From NCBI GenBank assembly GCA_022791135.1, contig JAAVYM010000083.1, positions 1 through 64,000 of the forward strand: a stretch of 64,000 nt of DNA, written 5' to 3'. The position numbers and the translations under genes are program-made. This document shows, piece by piece, positions 9,197 to 17,934 of the stretch. Within the stretch, counting starts at the first letter, position 1. Each line of letters opens with the position of its first letter. The DNA is from Oscillibacter sp. (lineage in GTDB: Bacteria; Bacillota; Clostridia; Oscillospirales; Oscillospiraceae). The notes beneath the pieces were generated by a model, which saw only the letters and a program-made list of their open reading frames with translations, ran no database searches and was not told the DNA's origin.

Positions 9197-9370
9197 TTTC
9201 CCGGAAATCCATATTCGCAAGACCGAAGGGAAATTTATGAAATTTGATAAGCCCTTGGGAGTGGAGGACGGAAACAACTCGTGGATTTAGGGCCTCGGGC
9301 TGTTTCTTCTTTTGCGTATGAATGTGTGGTTTTCCCAGACCGCCGGCAATCAAATTTCCGATTTGTTTGG

Positions 9371-9399
9371 TTGACATTTTCCCCCCAATACCCCATAAT
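9371..9399 (+). promoter_or_regulatory. Sigma-A promoter of pantothenate kinase operon
   Basis: TTGACA at 9371-9376, a 17-bp spacer and CATAAT at 9394-9399. The start codon of the kinase is about 58 bp downstream with a TAGGAGGA ribosome site. Confidence 0.75.
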
Positions 9400-9456
9400 G
9401 GCAATGATAACCTGCCCGCCCAGATCAGGACGGGCCTATTTCTAGGAGGACGCGCC

Positions 9457-10296
9457 ATGAAAACCATCCTCGGCATTGATATCGGCGGGACTACGACAAA
9501 GATCGTGGGGTTAGATCAGGCCGGTAATCTTCTCTCTACCCTCCGGGTCCAGGCGGAGGATCCCATCACCAGCCTTTACGGGGCTTTTGGCAGTTATCTT
9601 TCTGGCAACCGGTTGTCTCTGGCAGATGTGGGCCGGGTTGTGCTCACCGGCGTGGGAGCCTCTCATGTGGAGGGGAATATCTACGGTCTGCCCACCTGTA
9701 AGGTGGACGAGTTTTCCGCCAGCGGGACTGGGGCGCTGGCCATGTCCGGCCAGCATAAGGCCGTAGTTGCCACCATGGGTACCGGAACCGCCTTCCTTTG
9801 GGCAGAGCGGGGAAAGGGCGTGCGTCATCTGTGCGGCAGCGGTATTGGAGGGGGTACCTTGGGGGGCCTGTGCCGGAAGCTGGTGGACATGGAGCGCTTC
9901 GGCCAGATTAAGAAACTGGCGGAGCAGGGTGATCTGAGCAAGGTGGATTTGACCATACAGGACATCACGCCGGATCCCGCCGCTACCCTGGACCCTACCC
10001 TCACCGCAGCCAATTTCGGAAACCTCTCCGAGGACGCGGCCCCCGCAGACCTGGCCGCCGGGGCGGTAAACCTTGTGCTTCAGGCCATCGGAACCATGAC
10101 GGTGCTGGCCTGCCAGTGCTGTGACTGCCAAACAGTGGTTCTCATCGGCTCCGTTACTACCCTGTCGCAGGTAAAGCCCAATTTTGAGAATTTCCAGCGG
10201 CTTTACGGCATTCATTATATTATCCCGGAGTGGGCTACCTTTGCCACAGCCATCGGTGCGGGGCTTTGCAGCCTGGAGCAGAAGGCAGTAGAGTAA
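9457..10296 (+). CDS. coaW: Type II pantothenate kinase
   Basis: 279 residues of the ASKHA fold. ILGIDIGGTTTK at the N-terminus is the phosphate-1 loop, TGVGAS and ATMGTGTAF are glycine-rich nucleotide loops, and GSGIGGGTLGGLCR is the characteristic segment of the type II (eukaryote-like/staphylococcal) enzymes. It phosphorylates pantothenate with ATP, the first step of CoA synthesis, in the cytosol; type II enzymes are typically not feedback-inhibited by CoA. ATG 9457 has TAGGAGGA 6 nt upstream and is preferred over an upstream in-frame start at 9322. Its stop overlaps the start of the next gene (TAATG), so the two are coupled. Confidence 0.88.
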   Translation: MKTILGIDIGGTTTKIVGLDQAGNLLSTLRVQAEDPITSLYGAFGSYLSGNRLSLADVGRVVLTGVGASHVEGNIYGLPTCKVDEFSASGTGALAMSGQHKAVVATMGTGTAFLWAERGKGVRHLCGSGIGGGTLGGLCRKLVDMERFGQIKKLAEQGDLSKVDLTIQDITPDPAATLDPTLTAANFGNLSEDAAPADLAAGAVNLVLQAIGTMTVLACQCCDCQTVVLIGSVTTLSQVKPNFENFQRLYGIHYIIPEWATFATAIGAGLCSLEQKAVE

Positions 10297-10694
10297 TGGC
10301 GGCGGATTTGGAGGCGCTTCGCCTGGCGGAGGCGTTTTTGTCCCGAAAGCCGGCGGCGCTGCCTGCTGCCCGGGCATTCTTGCTGGGGGCGCTGGAGCGC
10401 TGGTCGGAGGCGGAGGTGGTTACCCAGAAGTCCCAGGTGGGCCTCCGGGACCCCCGGCCTTTCTGCGCCTTGACGCTTCCAGGGAAGAGCGTCAAAGGCA
10501 AACCCACCCCTGGGGCGCAGCTGTCGCTGTTTTTGCCCCGGCCCCTGATGACGGAGCGGCTGATTTTGGCAGTGGAGGCCTATCCGGGCCGTTTTACCAA
10601 CCACTTGGCCCTTCCGGAGGACCCGGCGGAACTGGACGAGGACCTCTGGACCTGGACGGCGGAGGCCCGCCGCTTCCGGTGCGGAAAGGGCTGA
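10296..10694 (+). CDS. Hypothetical protein, DUF5655-like
   Basis: 132 residues. The pattern (ALERWSEAEVVTQKSQVGL, then LFLPRPLMTERL, then VEAYPGRFTNHLAL, PAELDEDLWTW and a closing AEARRF) resembles DUF5655-type proteins, in which a Q-K-S/T-Q motif and YPGRxTHH motif recur. The biochemical role is unknown. It overlaps the pantothenate kinase stop codon (TAATG) and is therefore translated from the same mRNA, though the pairing need not mean a link to CoA synthesis. Confidence 0.75.
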   Translation: MAADLEALRLAEAFLSRKPAALPAARAFLLGALERWSEAEVVTQKSQVGLRDPRPFCALTLPGKSVKGKPTPGAQLSLFLPRPLMTERLILAVEAYPGRFTNHLALPEDPAELDEDLWTWTAEARRFRCGKG

Positions 10695-10702
10695 TTCCGC
10701 CG

Positions 10703-10731
10703 TTGCAAAACCGGATGCACTGGGGTATGAT
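10703..10731 (+). promoter_or_regulatory. Sigma-A promoter of nucleotidyltransferase gene
   Basis: TTGCAA at 10703-10708, a 17-bp spacer and TATGAT at 10726-10731, about 85 bp upstream of the nucleotidyltransferase start. Confidence 0.65.
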
Positions 10732-10815
10732 AAAGAAGCTGGCACGAAGGGAAAACCGGACCGGGAAGGCAGAGGGCGCTGCCTTGGCTGGGCGGATACA
10801 AAGGAATAGGAGTCT

Positions 10816-11736
10816 ATGGATATGAAGCTCTCTTTGGTGATTATGGCGGCGGGCCTGGGGGTCCGCTACGGCGGCAACAAGCAGGTGGACGGCATCGGCC
10901 CTCACCGTGAGATTCTCATGGAATATTCGATCCATGATGCTCTTCGGGCGGGATTTGACAAGGTGGTTTTCATCATCAAGCCGGAGATGCGGGAGATGAT
11001 GGAGAAGCTGGTGGGCAGCTACCTGACGCAAAAAACAGCGCTGGACGGCAGTCCCCTGGAGCTGCGTTACGTTTACCAGGATTTTTCCTCCATACCGGGC
11101 TTTTACGCGATCCCAAAGGGGCGGACCCGCCCCTTTGGGACGGTTCATGCGCTCCTCTGTGCGGAAGAGGTGGTGGGGGAACCCTGCTGCGTCATCAACG
11201 CCGACGACTTTTACGGCCTGAGCGCATACCAGGCCATGGCCCGGGAGCTGGCGCGTCTGCCGGAGGAGGGCCAGGCGGCCATGGTGGGCTATCGTTTGAA
11301 AAACACCGCCAGCCTTCACGGCACGGTAACCCGGGGTATCTGCGCCCTGCGGGACGGCTTCCTGGAGAGCGTCCAGGAGACGCGAAACATCCAGCTCTAC
11401 GCGGACGGGACACTCCGGGACGTGGAGGCGGATAGGCCCTTGGATCCGGACGCGGTGGTGTCTATGAATTTTTGGGGCTTCATGCCCTCGATTTTCCCAG
11501 TGCTGCGGCAGTATTTTGAGGGTTTCTTGCGCCGGGCGGGGGATGACCCCCGGGCAGAGTGCCTGCTGCCGGACATGGTGGACCGCTATCTTCAGGAGGG
11601 GAAGCTGCGGGTCTCGGTCCTGCCCAGCGGAGGGCAGTGGTTCGGCATGACCTATCAGGAGGACCGGGAGGCGGTGGCCCAGTCGCTGCGCCGCCTCCAC
11701 GAGCAGAGGGAGTATCCGGCGAGCCTTCGCGATTAG
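10816..11736 (+). CDS. Sugar-phosphate nucleotidyltransferase-like protein
   Basis: 306 residues with a GT-A type nucleotidyltransferase fold. VIMAAGLGVRYGG is the N-terminal nucleotide/pyrophosphate loop (a variant of the usual GxGTR), followed by K21-type QVDGIGPHREILMEYSI, and VINADDFYG carries the metal-binding aspartates (NADD). The C-terminal third has no recognisable hexapeptide repeat. The family makes NDP-sugars from NTP and sugar 1-phosphate, but the substrate cannot be read here, and the related stand-alone proteins are mostly uncharacterised. ATG 10816 follows an AGGAG site. It is monocistronic, with its own promoter. Confidence 0.8.
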   Translation: MDMKLSLVIMAAGLGVRYGGNKQVDGIGPHREILMEYSIHDALRAGFDKVVFIIKPEMREMMEKLVGSYLTQKTALDGSPLELRYVYQDFSSIPGFYAIPKGRTRPFGTVHALLCAEEVVGEPCCVINADDFYGLSAYQAMARELARLPEEGQAAMVGYRLKNTASLHGTVTRGICALRDGFLESVQETRNIQLYADGTLRDVEADRPLDPDAVVSMNFWGFMPSIFPVLRQYFEGFLRRAGDDPRAECLLPDMVDRYLQEGKLRVSVLPSGGQWFGMTYQEDREAVAQSLRRLHEQREYPASLRD

Positions 11737-11820
11737 TCTTTGCTAAAAATTTCCGGCTGATGCAGCGGCGAGGAAAGTTTTTGAACAAGCGGCAATTTGT
11801 CACCAAATTGTAACAAATTG

Positions 11821-11853
11821 TTTCGACTTTTTTCGACTGTTTTCGAGTATAAT
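11821..11853 (+). promoter_or_regulatory. TATAAT box preceded by three TTTCGA repeats in 10-bp phase
   Basis: TTTCGAC, TTTCGAC and TTTCGAG begin at 11821, 11831 and 11841, one helical turn apart, and TATAAT follows at 11848-11853. No good -35 box is present at the right distance, so the repeats may be the binding site of an activator or another DNA-binding protein for the SGNH hydrolase gene. Confidence 0.5.
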
Positions 11854-11928
11854 AATAAAGAGATTTTTTCGGCCTTCGCGGGGGTCCCCGAAGGTCTGAA
11901 GGGCGATAGATGGGAAGGGATTTGGTTT

Positions 11929-12810
11929 ATGGAGGGAAGACGAAAGCGGGGCGTGCATGGCCTCGCGGCGGCTTTGGCGGCGGTGACGCTGCTGCTGACT
12001 ACCGGCGCGTCCAGCGGTGCGGCAGTGAACTCTCCGCTGGAGACGCCGGAGGAACCCCTGCTGATGAAGAGGGCAGCGGAGCTTCCGGTTCTGAAAAAAA
12101 CGGCAGGGGGCGGGGTTGTACTGGCCGCCAGGGAAAAAGCCACGCCGGAGGGGGCCGGAGAGCCGGAGGAGCTTCCCTGCCCCGTGCCGGAGACAGCGGC
12201 GGTAGAGGATACATATTTTGATAAGGCGGTCTTTTTGGGGGATTCCCGCACGGAGGGACTTTTCCTTTACAGCGGCCTGAAAACCGGGCATTTCTACACT
12301 GCCGTAGGCGCGACGGTGGAGTCCGTGTTCTCCAAGAATGCCTGGGAGACCGAGGAGGGCGAAAAGATCCCCCTGCTGGACGCGTTCCAGGATTTGTCCT
12401 GCGACAAGGTCTATATCATGCTGGGGGTTAACGAGCTGGGCTGGAGCAAGACCAAGACCTTCCACGACCAGTACGCCAAGCTCATCGATCGGGTCCGGGA
12501 GGATCACCCGGAGGCGAAGATTGCCCTCCAGTCTCTCCCGCCGGTCAGCGCTAAGCAGGAGGCCAAGAAGAGCTATGTGAACAATGAGCGCATCGCCACG
12601 TACAATGAGATTATCAAGGCGTTGGCGGAGGAGAAGCAGTGCTATTTTCTGGATGTGGCGTCTTGCCTCACTGGGGAGGGTGGCGTGTTGCCGGTGAAGC
12701 AGACCACGGACGGCATTCACTTCAATGTGGCCGGGTGCAAGACCTGGCTGAACTATCTGCGCTACCACAGCTTGGAGGCCGATGCTATCGCGGCAGCGGA
12801 AAAGGGCTGA
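11929..12810 (+). CDS. Exported SGNH/GDSL-type hydrolase
   Basis: 293 residues. Basic residues then a hydrophobic stretch (about residues 9-27) give a signal peptide or membrane anchor, followed by a low-complexity Pro/Glu-rich linker to about residue 90. The catalytic domain begins with AVFLGDSRTEG (block I, nucleophile Ser). MLGVNELGW fits block III (Asn), and TTDGIHFN near the end is block V with Asp and His. These enzymes deacetylate or esterify cell-wall or secreted carbohydrates outside the cell; the precise substrate is unknown. The ATG at 11929 is preferred over an upstream in-frame start (11797) because it places the signal peptide at the N-terminus. Confidence 0.85.
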   Translation: MEGRRKRGVHGLAAALAAVTLLLTTGASSGAAVNSPLETPEEPLLMKRAAELPVLKKTAGGGVVLAAREKATPEGAGEPEELPCPVPETAAVEDTYFDKAVFLGDSRTEGLFLYSGLKTGHFYTAVGATVESVFSKNAWETEEGEKIPLLDAFQDLSCDKVYIMLGVNELGWSKTKTFHDQYAKLIDRVREDHPEAKIALQSLPPVSAKQEAKKSYVNNERIATYNEIIKALAEEKQCYFLDVASCLTGEGGVLPVKQTTDGIHFNVAGCKTWLNYLRYHSLEADAIAAAEKG

Positions 12811-12822
12811 GGGGTGGAAAGC

Positions 12823-12857
12823 AAAAGGCAGAGACGACGAATCGTCTCTGCCTTTTT
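12823..12857. terminator. Bidirectional rho-independent terminator
   Basis: A 15-bp perfect stem (12823-12837 / 12842-12856) with a CGAA tetraloop, A-run on the left and T-run on the right. It lies between the convergent SGNH hydrolase and flavoprotein genes and serves both. Confidence 0.92.
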
Positions 12858-12859
12858 GG

Positions 12860-13441
12860 TTAGGGTAAGGACTTCAGCAGCCCGTGGGCAAAGGAGCGGA
12901 CCCGGGATTCCTTTTCCCCGTCCATAAAAACCGTATCATAGCCCAAGTGCCGCTCTGTGCAGCTTCCTAAGTACCGCAGGCCGGAGTGCCGGCAATAGCG
13001 CCGCACGCCCTCCTCAAAAAGGTCTGAACCCTTTTCCGGGCGGTAGCCGCAGCTCAGCAGCAGGGCCAAGGGCTTTCCCGCCCACAGGGACGGCCCCCTC
13101 GCCGGGCCGTAAAACTTGTTCATGCCGTAGACTAACCGGTCCAGCAAGGCCTTCATAGGCGGTGTGCAGTACCAGGAGTAAATGGGTGTAGCGAGGAGGA
13201 TTAAGCTGCTCTCCAGAATCTTGCCGAACAGCGCCGGAACACCGTCCGATTGGGAACAGCCGAAGGAGGACCAGTCCTCCTGGCAGCGGCGGCAGGCGAT
13301 ACAGGGGCGGATATCCTCGTCATAGAGCCAGACGGACTCCAGCTTCGCGCCCGCCTCCGCAAAGACCTCGCAAAAGGGTTCCAGCAGGGCGGCGGTGTTC
13401 CCATTTTTCCGGGGACTGCCGGCGAGAAGCAGGACCTTCAT
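12860..13441 (-). CDS. NADPH-dependent FMN reductase / iron-sulfur flavoprotein family
   Basis: 193 residues of the flavodoxin-like fold. LLLAGSPRKNGNTAALL at the N-terminus is the FMN phosphate loop, and CIACRRCQEDWSSFGC supplies a Cys cluster (C-x2-C-x2-C spacing varies) as in iron-sulfur flavoproteins. LLATPIYSWYCTPPMKALLDR is the conserved isoalloxazine-side block. It would shuttle electrons through FMN in the cytosol. The gene is last in a three-gene minus-strand operon; its ATG overlaps the stop of the dehydratase-like gene (ATGA). It may feed low-potential electrons to the activase, but this is inference from position. Confidence 0.85.
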   Translation of the reverse strand: MKVLLLAGSPRKNGNTAALLEPFCEVFAEAGAKLESVWLYDEDIRPCIACRRCQEDWSSFGCSQSDGVPALFGKILESSLILLATPIYSWYCTPPMKALLDRLVYGMNKFYGPARGPSLWAGKPLALLLSCGYRPEKGSDLFEEGVRRYCRHSGLRYLGSCTERHLGYDTVFMDGEKESRVRSFAHGLLKSLP

Positions 13442-14766
13442 ACCATGGCCTTGGCCCGGCCGTGGAGGCGCTCCGGAGCGGGACGCTCCGCCGTGGCCCG
13501 GCGGGACGGCTCCTCCGGCGTCTGCTCCGGCAGGCGTTCCCGGGCTACGGCCAGCATCAGCTTGATCCGATTTTCCTGGTTTACCCGGGTGGCGCTGGGG
13601 TCATAGTCGATGGGGGTGATGTTGGCCTGAGGATACAGCTCCCGGATCTTATTGATCATGCCCTTGCCGCAGATATGGTTGGGAAGGCAGCCGAAGGGCT
13701 GGGCGCAGACGATGTTCTCATACCCCGCCCGGACCAGCTCGATCATCTCGGCGGTCAGCAGCCAGCCCTCGCCCATCTTGTCCCCCGTGCCGATCACGCC
13801 ATCCGTGAGCCGGATCAGATCCCGGAAGGGCAGGGGCGCGTGGAAGCCATGGTCCTTCAAGGCACGGAGAACCACGGTTTCCATGCCCTCAATGTATTTC
13901 AGGATCAGGTCGGAAACATGCTTTTCCAGGAAAGTGCCGCCGTAAAGCCGCGCGGTCTGCGAAGGGTTGTAGGCGCAGTATTGCACAAAGCCCATCAGCC
14001 CCGGCAGGTTTACCTCGCAGTCCTGGGAGGCGAGAAATCGCTCCAGGTCATTGTTTCCCAGGGGGGAGTACTTCACGTAAATCTCCCCCACGACCCCCAC
14101 CTTTACCTTGGGGACACGGCGGACGGGAATGGCGGCGAACTCCTGGGCAATCCCGGGCATGACGGCCTTCATTTCCCGGTAGCTATACCCTCTGTCCTCC
14201 CGGACCCAGCCGCAGATGGTGTCCAGCCAGCGATCCTGAAGGGCTTTGGCCGCGCCCTTTTCCACCTCGTAGGGTTCCGTCTGGGCTTTGAGGGCCACCA
14301 GCAGGTCCCCGTAGTAGATGACCGCCAGGAGCTTGCGCAGGAAGGGGATTGTCATGGGGAAGCCCGAGTCCTTCTCCAGGCCGGAGAAGTTCAGGCTGAC
14401 CACCGGGACTTGAGGATAGCCGGCCTTGACCAGGGCCTTGCGCAGAAGGTGGATGTAGTTGGAGGCCCGGCAGCCGCCGCCGGTCTGGGTGATGATAAGG
14501 GCCGTGTAGTCCAGGTCGTACTTCCCGGAGGCCAGGGCGTCCAAAAACTGGCCGATGACCAGCAGGGCGGGGTAGCAGGTGTCGTTGTGGACGTACTTCA
14601 GTCCCAGCTCGCTGACCTGGCTGCCGCAGTTTTCCAGCAGCTCGCAGGTATAGCCTGCCTGTTCCATGACGGCGGCCAGGATACGGAATTGCACCGGGGC
14701 CATATTGGGGATGAGGATCTTGTGGGTCTTCTTCATCTCCGGCGTGAATTTGGGATAGGCTTCCAT
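13438..14766 (-). CDS. 2-hydroxyacyl-CoA dehydratase-like protein (HgdB/C subunit-like)
   Basis: 442 residues. Cys positions expected for a [4Fe-4S] cluster recur: NDTCYPALLVIGQF, TGGGCRASNY and CAQPFGCLPNHICGKG. The fold corresponds to the C-terminal part of the large ~1400-residue acyl-CoA dehydratase activase-related proteins of clostridia, here a separate gene. ATG 14766 has AGGAG 8 nt upstream; a GTG at 14775 overlapping the activase stop (GTGA) is the alternative. In known systems such proteins hold an iron-sulfur cluster reduced by an ATP-driven activase. No acyl-CoA substrate genes are nearby, so the physiological substrate is unknown. Confidence 0.78.
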   Translation of the reverse strand: MEAYPKFTPEMKKTHKILIPNMAPVQFRILAAVMEQAGYTCELLENCGSQVSELGLKYVHNDTCYPALLVIGQFLDALASGKYDLDYTALIITQTGGGCRASNYIHLLRKALVKAGYPQVPVVSLNFSGLEKDSGFPMTIPFLRKLLAVIYYGDLLVALKAQTEPYEVEKGAAKALQDRWLDTICGWVREDRGYSYREMKAVMPGIAQEFAAIPVRRVPKVKVGVVGEIYVKYSPLGNNDLERFLASQDCEVNLPGLMGFVQYCAYNPSQTARLYGGTFLEKHVSDLILKYIEGMETVVLRALKDHGFHAPLPFRDLIRLTDGVIGTGDKMGEGWLLTAEMIELVRAGYENIVCAQPFGCLPNHICGKGMINKIRELYPQANITPIDYDPSATRVNQENRIKLMLAVARERLPEQTPEEPSRRATAERPAPERLHGRAKAMV

Positions 14767-14771
14767 ACGCT

Positions 14772-17675
14772 TCACTCCTGTTCGTCCAGGGCGGCGAAGA
14801 GGCTCCGCAGGCGGATGCGCACCGCGCCTAGGTTGGTGATCTCGTCAATTTTCAGTTCCGTGTAGAGCTTCCCCCCGGCCTGGAGAATGGCCTGGGTCTC
14901 ATCGGTGGTGATGGCGTCCACCCCGCAGCCGAAGCTGACCAGCTGCACCAGATCGCAGTCCCGATGCTCTACGCAATACTTCGCGGCGGCATAGAGCCGG
15001 GAATGGTAGGTCCACTGGTTCAGCACAGTGGTGGGAAATTTGTCCACCAGGCCGGAGACGGAGTCCTCCGTCACCACCGCCGCGCCGAAGCGGGTAATGA
15101 GGGTGTCGATGCCGTGATTGACCTCCGGATCCATGTGGTAGGGCCGGCCCGCCAGGACGATGATCCGCCGGCCCTCGGCCCGGGCCTGGCGGAGGATGCG
15201 CTCCCCTTCTTTGCGGATCTGGGCCATGTGGTGGGCGTACTCGGCGTAGGCGGCGTCCGCAGCCTCCTGGACCTCTCCCCGGCTGATGTCCGGGAAGTGG
15301 CGGCGGAGGATGGCGTGGATCTTCTTGGTGAAGTCCTTGGGCCGGTGAAGGCCCACATAGTCGTAGATGAACCGGGTCTCCCGGGCCTCCGGGCAGTTTC
15401 CGGCGATGACCTCCGGATAGTAGGCGACCACGGGACAGTTGTAGTGATTGTCCCCCAGACCCTCGTCCAGGTTGTAGGTCATGCAGGGGTAGAAGATGGC
15501 GTCCAGGCCCAGCTTGGAGAGGAAGTGGATGTGGCCATGGGCCAGCTTCGCCGGGAAGCAGGCTGTGTCGCTGGGGATGGTGGCCTGGCCCTTGAGGTAG
15601 AGGTCCCGGCTGGAGAGGGGGCTGTGATAGACCGCAAAGCCCAGCATGGTGAAAAATGTGTGCCAGAAGGGCAGCAGCTCCCACATGTTGAGGCAGAGCG
15701 GAAGCCCGATCTTTCCCCGCTTTCCGGGGACGGGCTTATAGCCCAGAATCAGCTTACGCTTATAGGCGCACAGGTTTCGCTCCCCGGTGTCGGCCTTGCC
15801 GGTGACGGGGCGGTCGCAGCGGTTGCCGCTGAGGAAGGTTTCGCCGTTTGCAAAGGTGTTAACGGTGAGCTGGCAGTTATTGCCGCACAGGCCACACTGG
15901 CGGTTCTCCGTCTCCTGGGAGAAGGCCGCCAGGGCCTCCCGTCCCAGCAGGGCACTGGTTTGACCTGGGGCGGCCTTGCCCCGGCCGTAGAGCGCCGCGC
16001 CGAAGGCGCCCATCAGCCCGGCGATGTCTGGGCGGATGACCTCCACGCCCATCTCCTTTTCGAAGGCCCGGAGCACCGCTTCATTATAAAACGTGCCTCC
16101 CTGGACCACCACGTTCCGCCCCAGTTCCTCGGGGCTGGCGGCCCGGATAACCTTGTAAATGGCGTTTTTCACCACGCTGATGGAGAGGCCCGCCGAGATG
16201 TTCTCAATGCTGGCCCCGTCCTTCTGGGCCTGCTTGACGCTGGAATTCATGAAGACGGTGCAGCGGCTTCCCAGGTCCACGGGACGGTCCGCGAAGAGGC
16301 CCAGCCGGGCGAACTCCTTCACGTCGTGGCCCAGGGCCTGGGCGAAGGTCTGGAGAAAGCTGCCGCAGCCGGAGGAACAGGCCTCGTTGAGAAAGATGTT
16401 GCTGATGGCCCCGTCCTCGATTTTGAAGCACTTCATGTCCTGTCCGCCGATGTCGATGATGAAGTCCACGTTGGGTAAAAAGTGCCGGGCGGCGGTGAAG
16501 TGGGCCACGGTTTCCACCACGCCGTAATCCCCGTGGAAGGCGTGCTTCGCCAGATCCTCGCCATAGCCGGTGGTGGTGACGGAGGCCGCGTGAAGGGCGG
16601 GATGTTCGTCATAGAGCCGCTGGAGCACGTCTCGGATCAGGGGCACAGGATTGCCCAGGTTGGGCTGGTAGTCCGTAAAGAGGAGTCGGGCGTCCTGGTC
16701 GATGACGGCCACCTTAACGGTGGTGGAGCCGGAGTCGATGCCAATATGTACCGGGGCGGCGTAGTCCGGGCCGAAGGGGACCCTATCCACCCTTGCCCGG
16801 GCGTGGCGGACCTGAAAGGCCGCGTATTCCTCCTGATTTTGAAACAGGGGCGGCTGGCTGCGGTAGGTCTCGGCGGCGCCCCGCCTGCGGAGGCGGTCCG
16901 CCGTTTCCAGCAGATCGAAAGATTGGTCGGAGTAGAATGCCGCGCCCAGAGCCACGAACAAAAGGCTGTTCTCCGGGCAGGTTCCGACCACGCCCAGGGT
17001 TTTGTCAAAGCTCTCCCGGAGGCACCGGGAGAAGGTCAGCGGCCCGCCCAGGTAGAGGATGCTGCCCTTGATCGGGCGCCCCTGGGCCAGTCCTGCAATG
17101 GTCTGGTTTACCACCGCCTGATAGATGCTGGCGGCGATGTCGTTGGTCTTCGCCCCCTGGTTGATGAGGGGCTGCACGTCGCTTTTGGCAAAGACGCCGC
17201 AGCGGGAGGCAATGGTGTAGGTCTTCTCTGCTGTCTGGGCGGCCTCGTCCATCTCGTCGGCGGTCATTTTCAGGAGCGTGGCCATCTGGTCGATGAAGGC
17301 CCCCGTCCCTCCGGCGCAGGAGCCGTTCATCCGGACCTCCATGCCGCCGGTGAGGAAGAGAATTTTCGCGTCCTCGCCCCCCAGCTCGATGACCACATCG
17401 GTTCCGGGGGCCAGTTTCTGCGTAGCGACGCGGGTGGCAAATACCTCCTGCACGAAGGGAACACCCACGCTCTCCGCCATGCCCATTCCGGCGGAACCGG
17501 AGATGGCCAGCTCCGCCCGGCTGCCGTATTGGCCGGCTACCCGGCGGAGTAGTTCCTCGGATTTTTCCAGGATGTGGCTGAAGTGCCGTTCGTAGGTACT
17601 GTATAAAATGTTGTCCGAGCCGTCCAGCACCACGCATTTGATGGTAGTGGAACCAACGTCAAGGCCAATCTTCAA
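14772..17675 (-). CDS. Acyl-CoA dehydratase activase, BadF/BadG/HgdC ATPase type with duplicated ATPase domain
   Basis: 967 residues. Two ASKHA-type activase domains occur in tandem. The first starts GLDVGSTTIKCVVLD and has GSCAGGTGAFIDQMA; the second starts near residue 310 with GIDSGSTTVKVAVID and has EACSSGCGSFLQTFA, each with the Cys that ligates the bridging [4Fe-4S] cluster. A CGLCGNNCQLTVNTF cysteine motif and a DUF2229-like domain follow. Activases use ATP to push one electron into dehydratase or benzoyl-CoA reductase-type partners. Translation likely starts at TTG 17673-17675, 8 nt after AAAGGAGGGG. The gene heads an operon with the dehydratase-like and flavoprotein genes. Confidence 0.85.
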   Translation of the reverse strand: MKIGLDVGSTTIKCVVLDGSDNILYSTYERHFSHILEKSEELLRRVAGQYGSRAELAISGSAGMGMAESVGVPFVQEVFATRVATQKLAPGTDVVIELGGEDAKILFLTGGMEVRMNGSCAGGTGAFIDQMATLLKMTADEMDEAAQTAEKTYTIASRCGVFAKSDVQPLINQGAKTNDIAASIYQAVVNQTIAGLAQGRPIKGSILYLGGPLTFSRCLRESFDKTLGVVGTCPENSLLFVALGAAFYSDQSFDLLETADRLRRRGAAETYRSQPPLFQNQEEYAAFQVRHARARVDRVPFGPDYAAPVHIGIDSGSTTVKVAVIDQDARLLFTDYQPNLGNPVPLIRDVLQRLYDEHPALHAASVTTTGYGEDLAKHAFHGDYGVVETVAHFTAARHFLPNVDFIIDIGGQDMKCFKIEDGAISNIFLNEACSSGCGSFLQTFAQALGHDVKEFARLGLFADRPVDLGSRCTVFMNSSVKQAQKDGASIENISAGLSISVVKNAIYKVIRAASPEELGRNVVVQGGTFYNEAVLRAFEKEMGVEVIRPDIAGLMGAFGAALYGRGKAAPGQTSALLGREALAAFSQETENRQCGLCGNNCQLTVNTFANGETFLSGNRCDRPVTGKADTGERNLCAYKRKLILGYKPVPGKRGKIGLPLCLNMWELLPFWHTFFTMLGFAVYHSPLSSRDLYLKGQATIPSDTACFPAKLAHGHIHFLSKLGLDAIFYPCMTYNLDEGLGDNHYNCPVVAYYPEVIAGNCPEARETRFIYDYVGLHRPKDFTKKIHAILRRHFPDISRGEVQEAADAAYAEYAHHMAQIRKEGERILRQARAEGRRIIVLAGRPYHMDPEVNHGIDTLITRFGAAVVTEDSVSGLVDKFPTTVLNQWTYHSRLYAAAKYCVEHRDCDLVQLVSFGCGVDAITTDETQAILQAGGKLYTELKIDEITNLGAVRIRLRSLFAALDEQE

Positions 17676-17879
17676 AATATGCCCCTCCTTTGGGAAAACG
17701 ATTACATAAGGGCTTTTGCCTAGTAATCACAGACTATCACATTCTTTGGTATCATACACGCTTTCGACAGATTTTGCAATCAGAAATCCTTTGAAAATAT
17801 GTAAAGAAGCTGTTAAAATTGGCTGGACGCGGCGTGTTTTCCTTACGGGGAGAACGGGAGGCTGTCGCCGGGTCCCCAC

Positions 17880-17908
17880 TTGCCTCCTGCCGTGGGACGT
17901 GCTATACT
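17880..17908 (+). promoter_or_regulatory. Sigma-A promoter of queH
   Basis: TTGCCT at 17880-17885, a 17-bp spacer and TATACT at 17903-17908, about 27 bp upstream of the queH start. Confidence 0.6.
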
Positions 17909-17934
17909 CACTCTATTCAACTGGAAAGCGAGGC

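Noticed and set aside
13462-17552. Long plus-strand frames (up to about 500 codons) opposite the dehydratase and activase genes
   Set aside because: They are exact antisense shadows in GC-rich DNA; the minus-strand proteins carry all catalytic motifs and the shadow translations have no family features.
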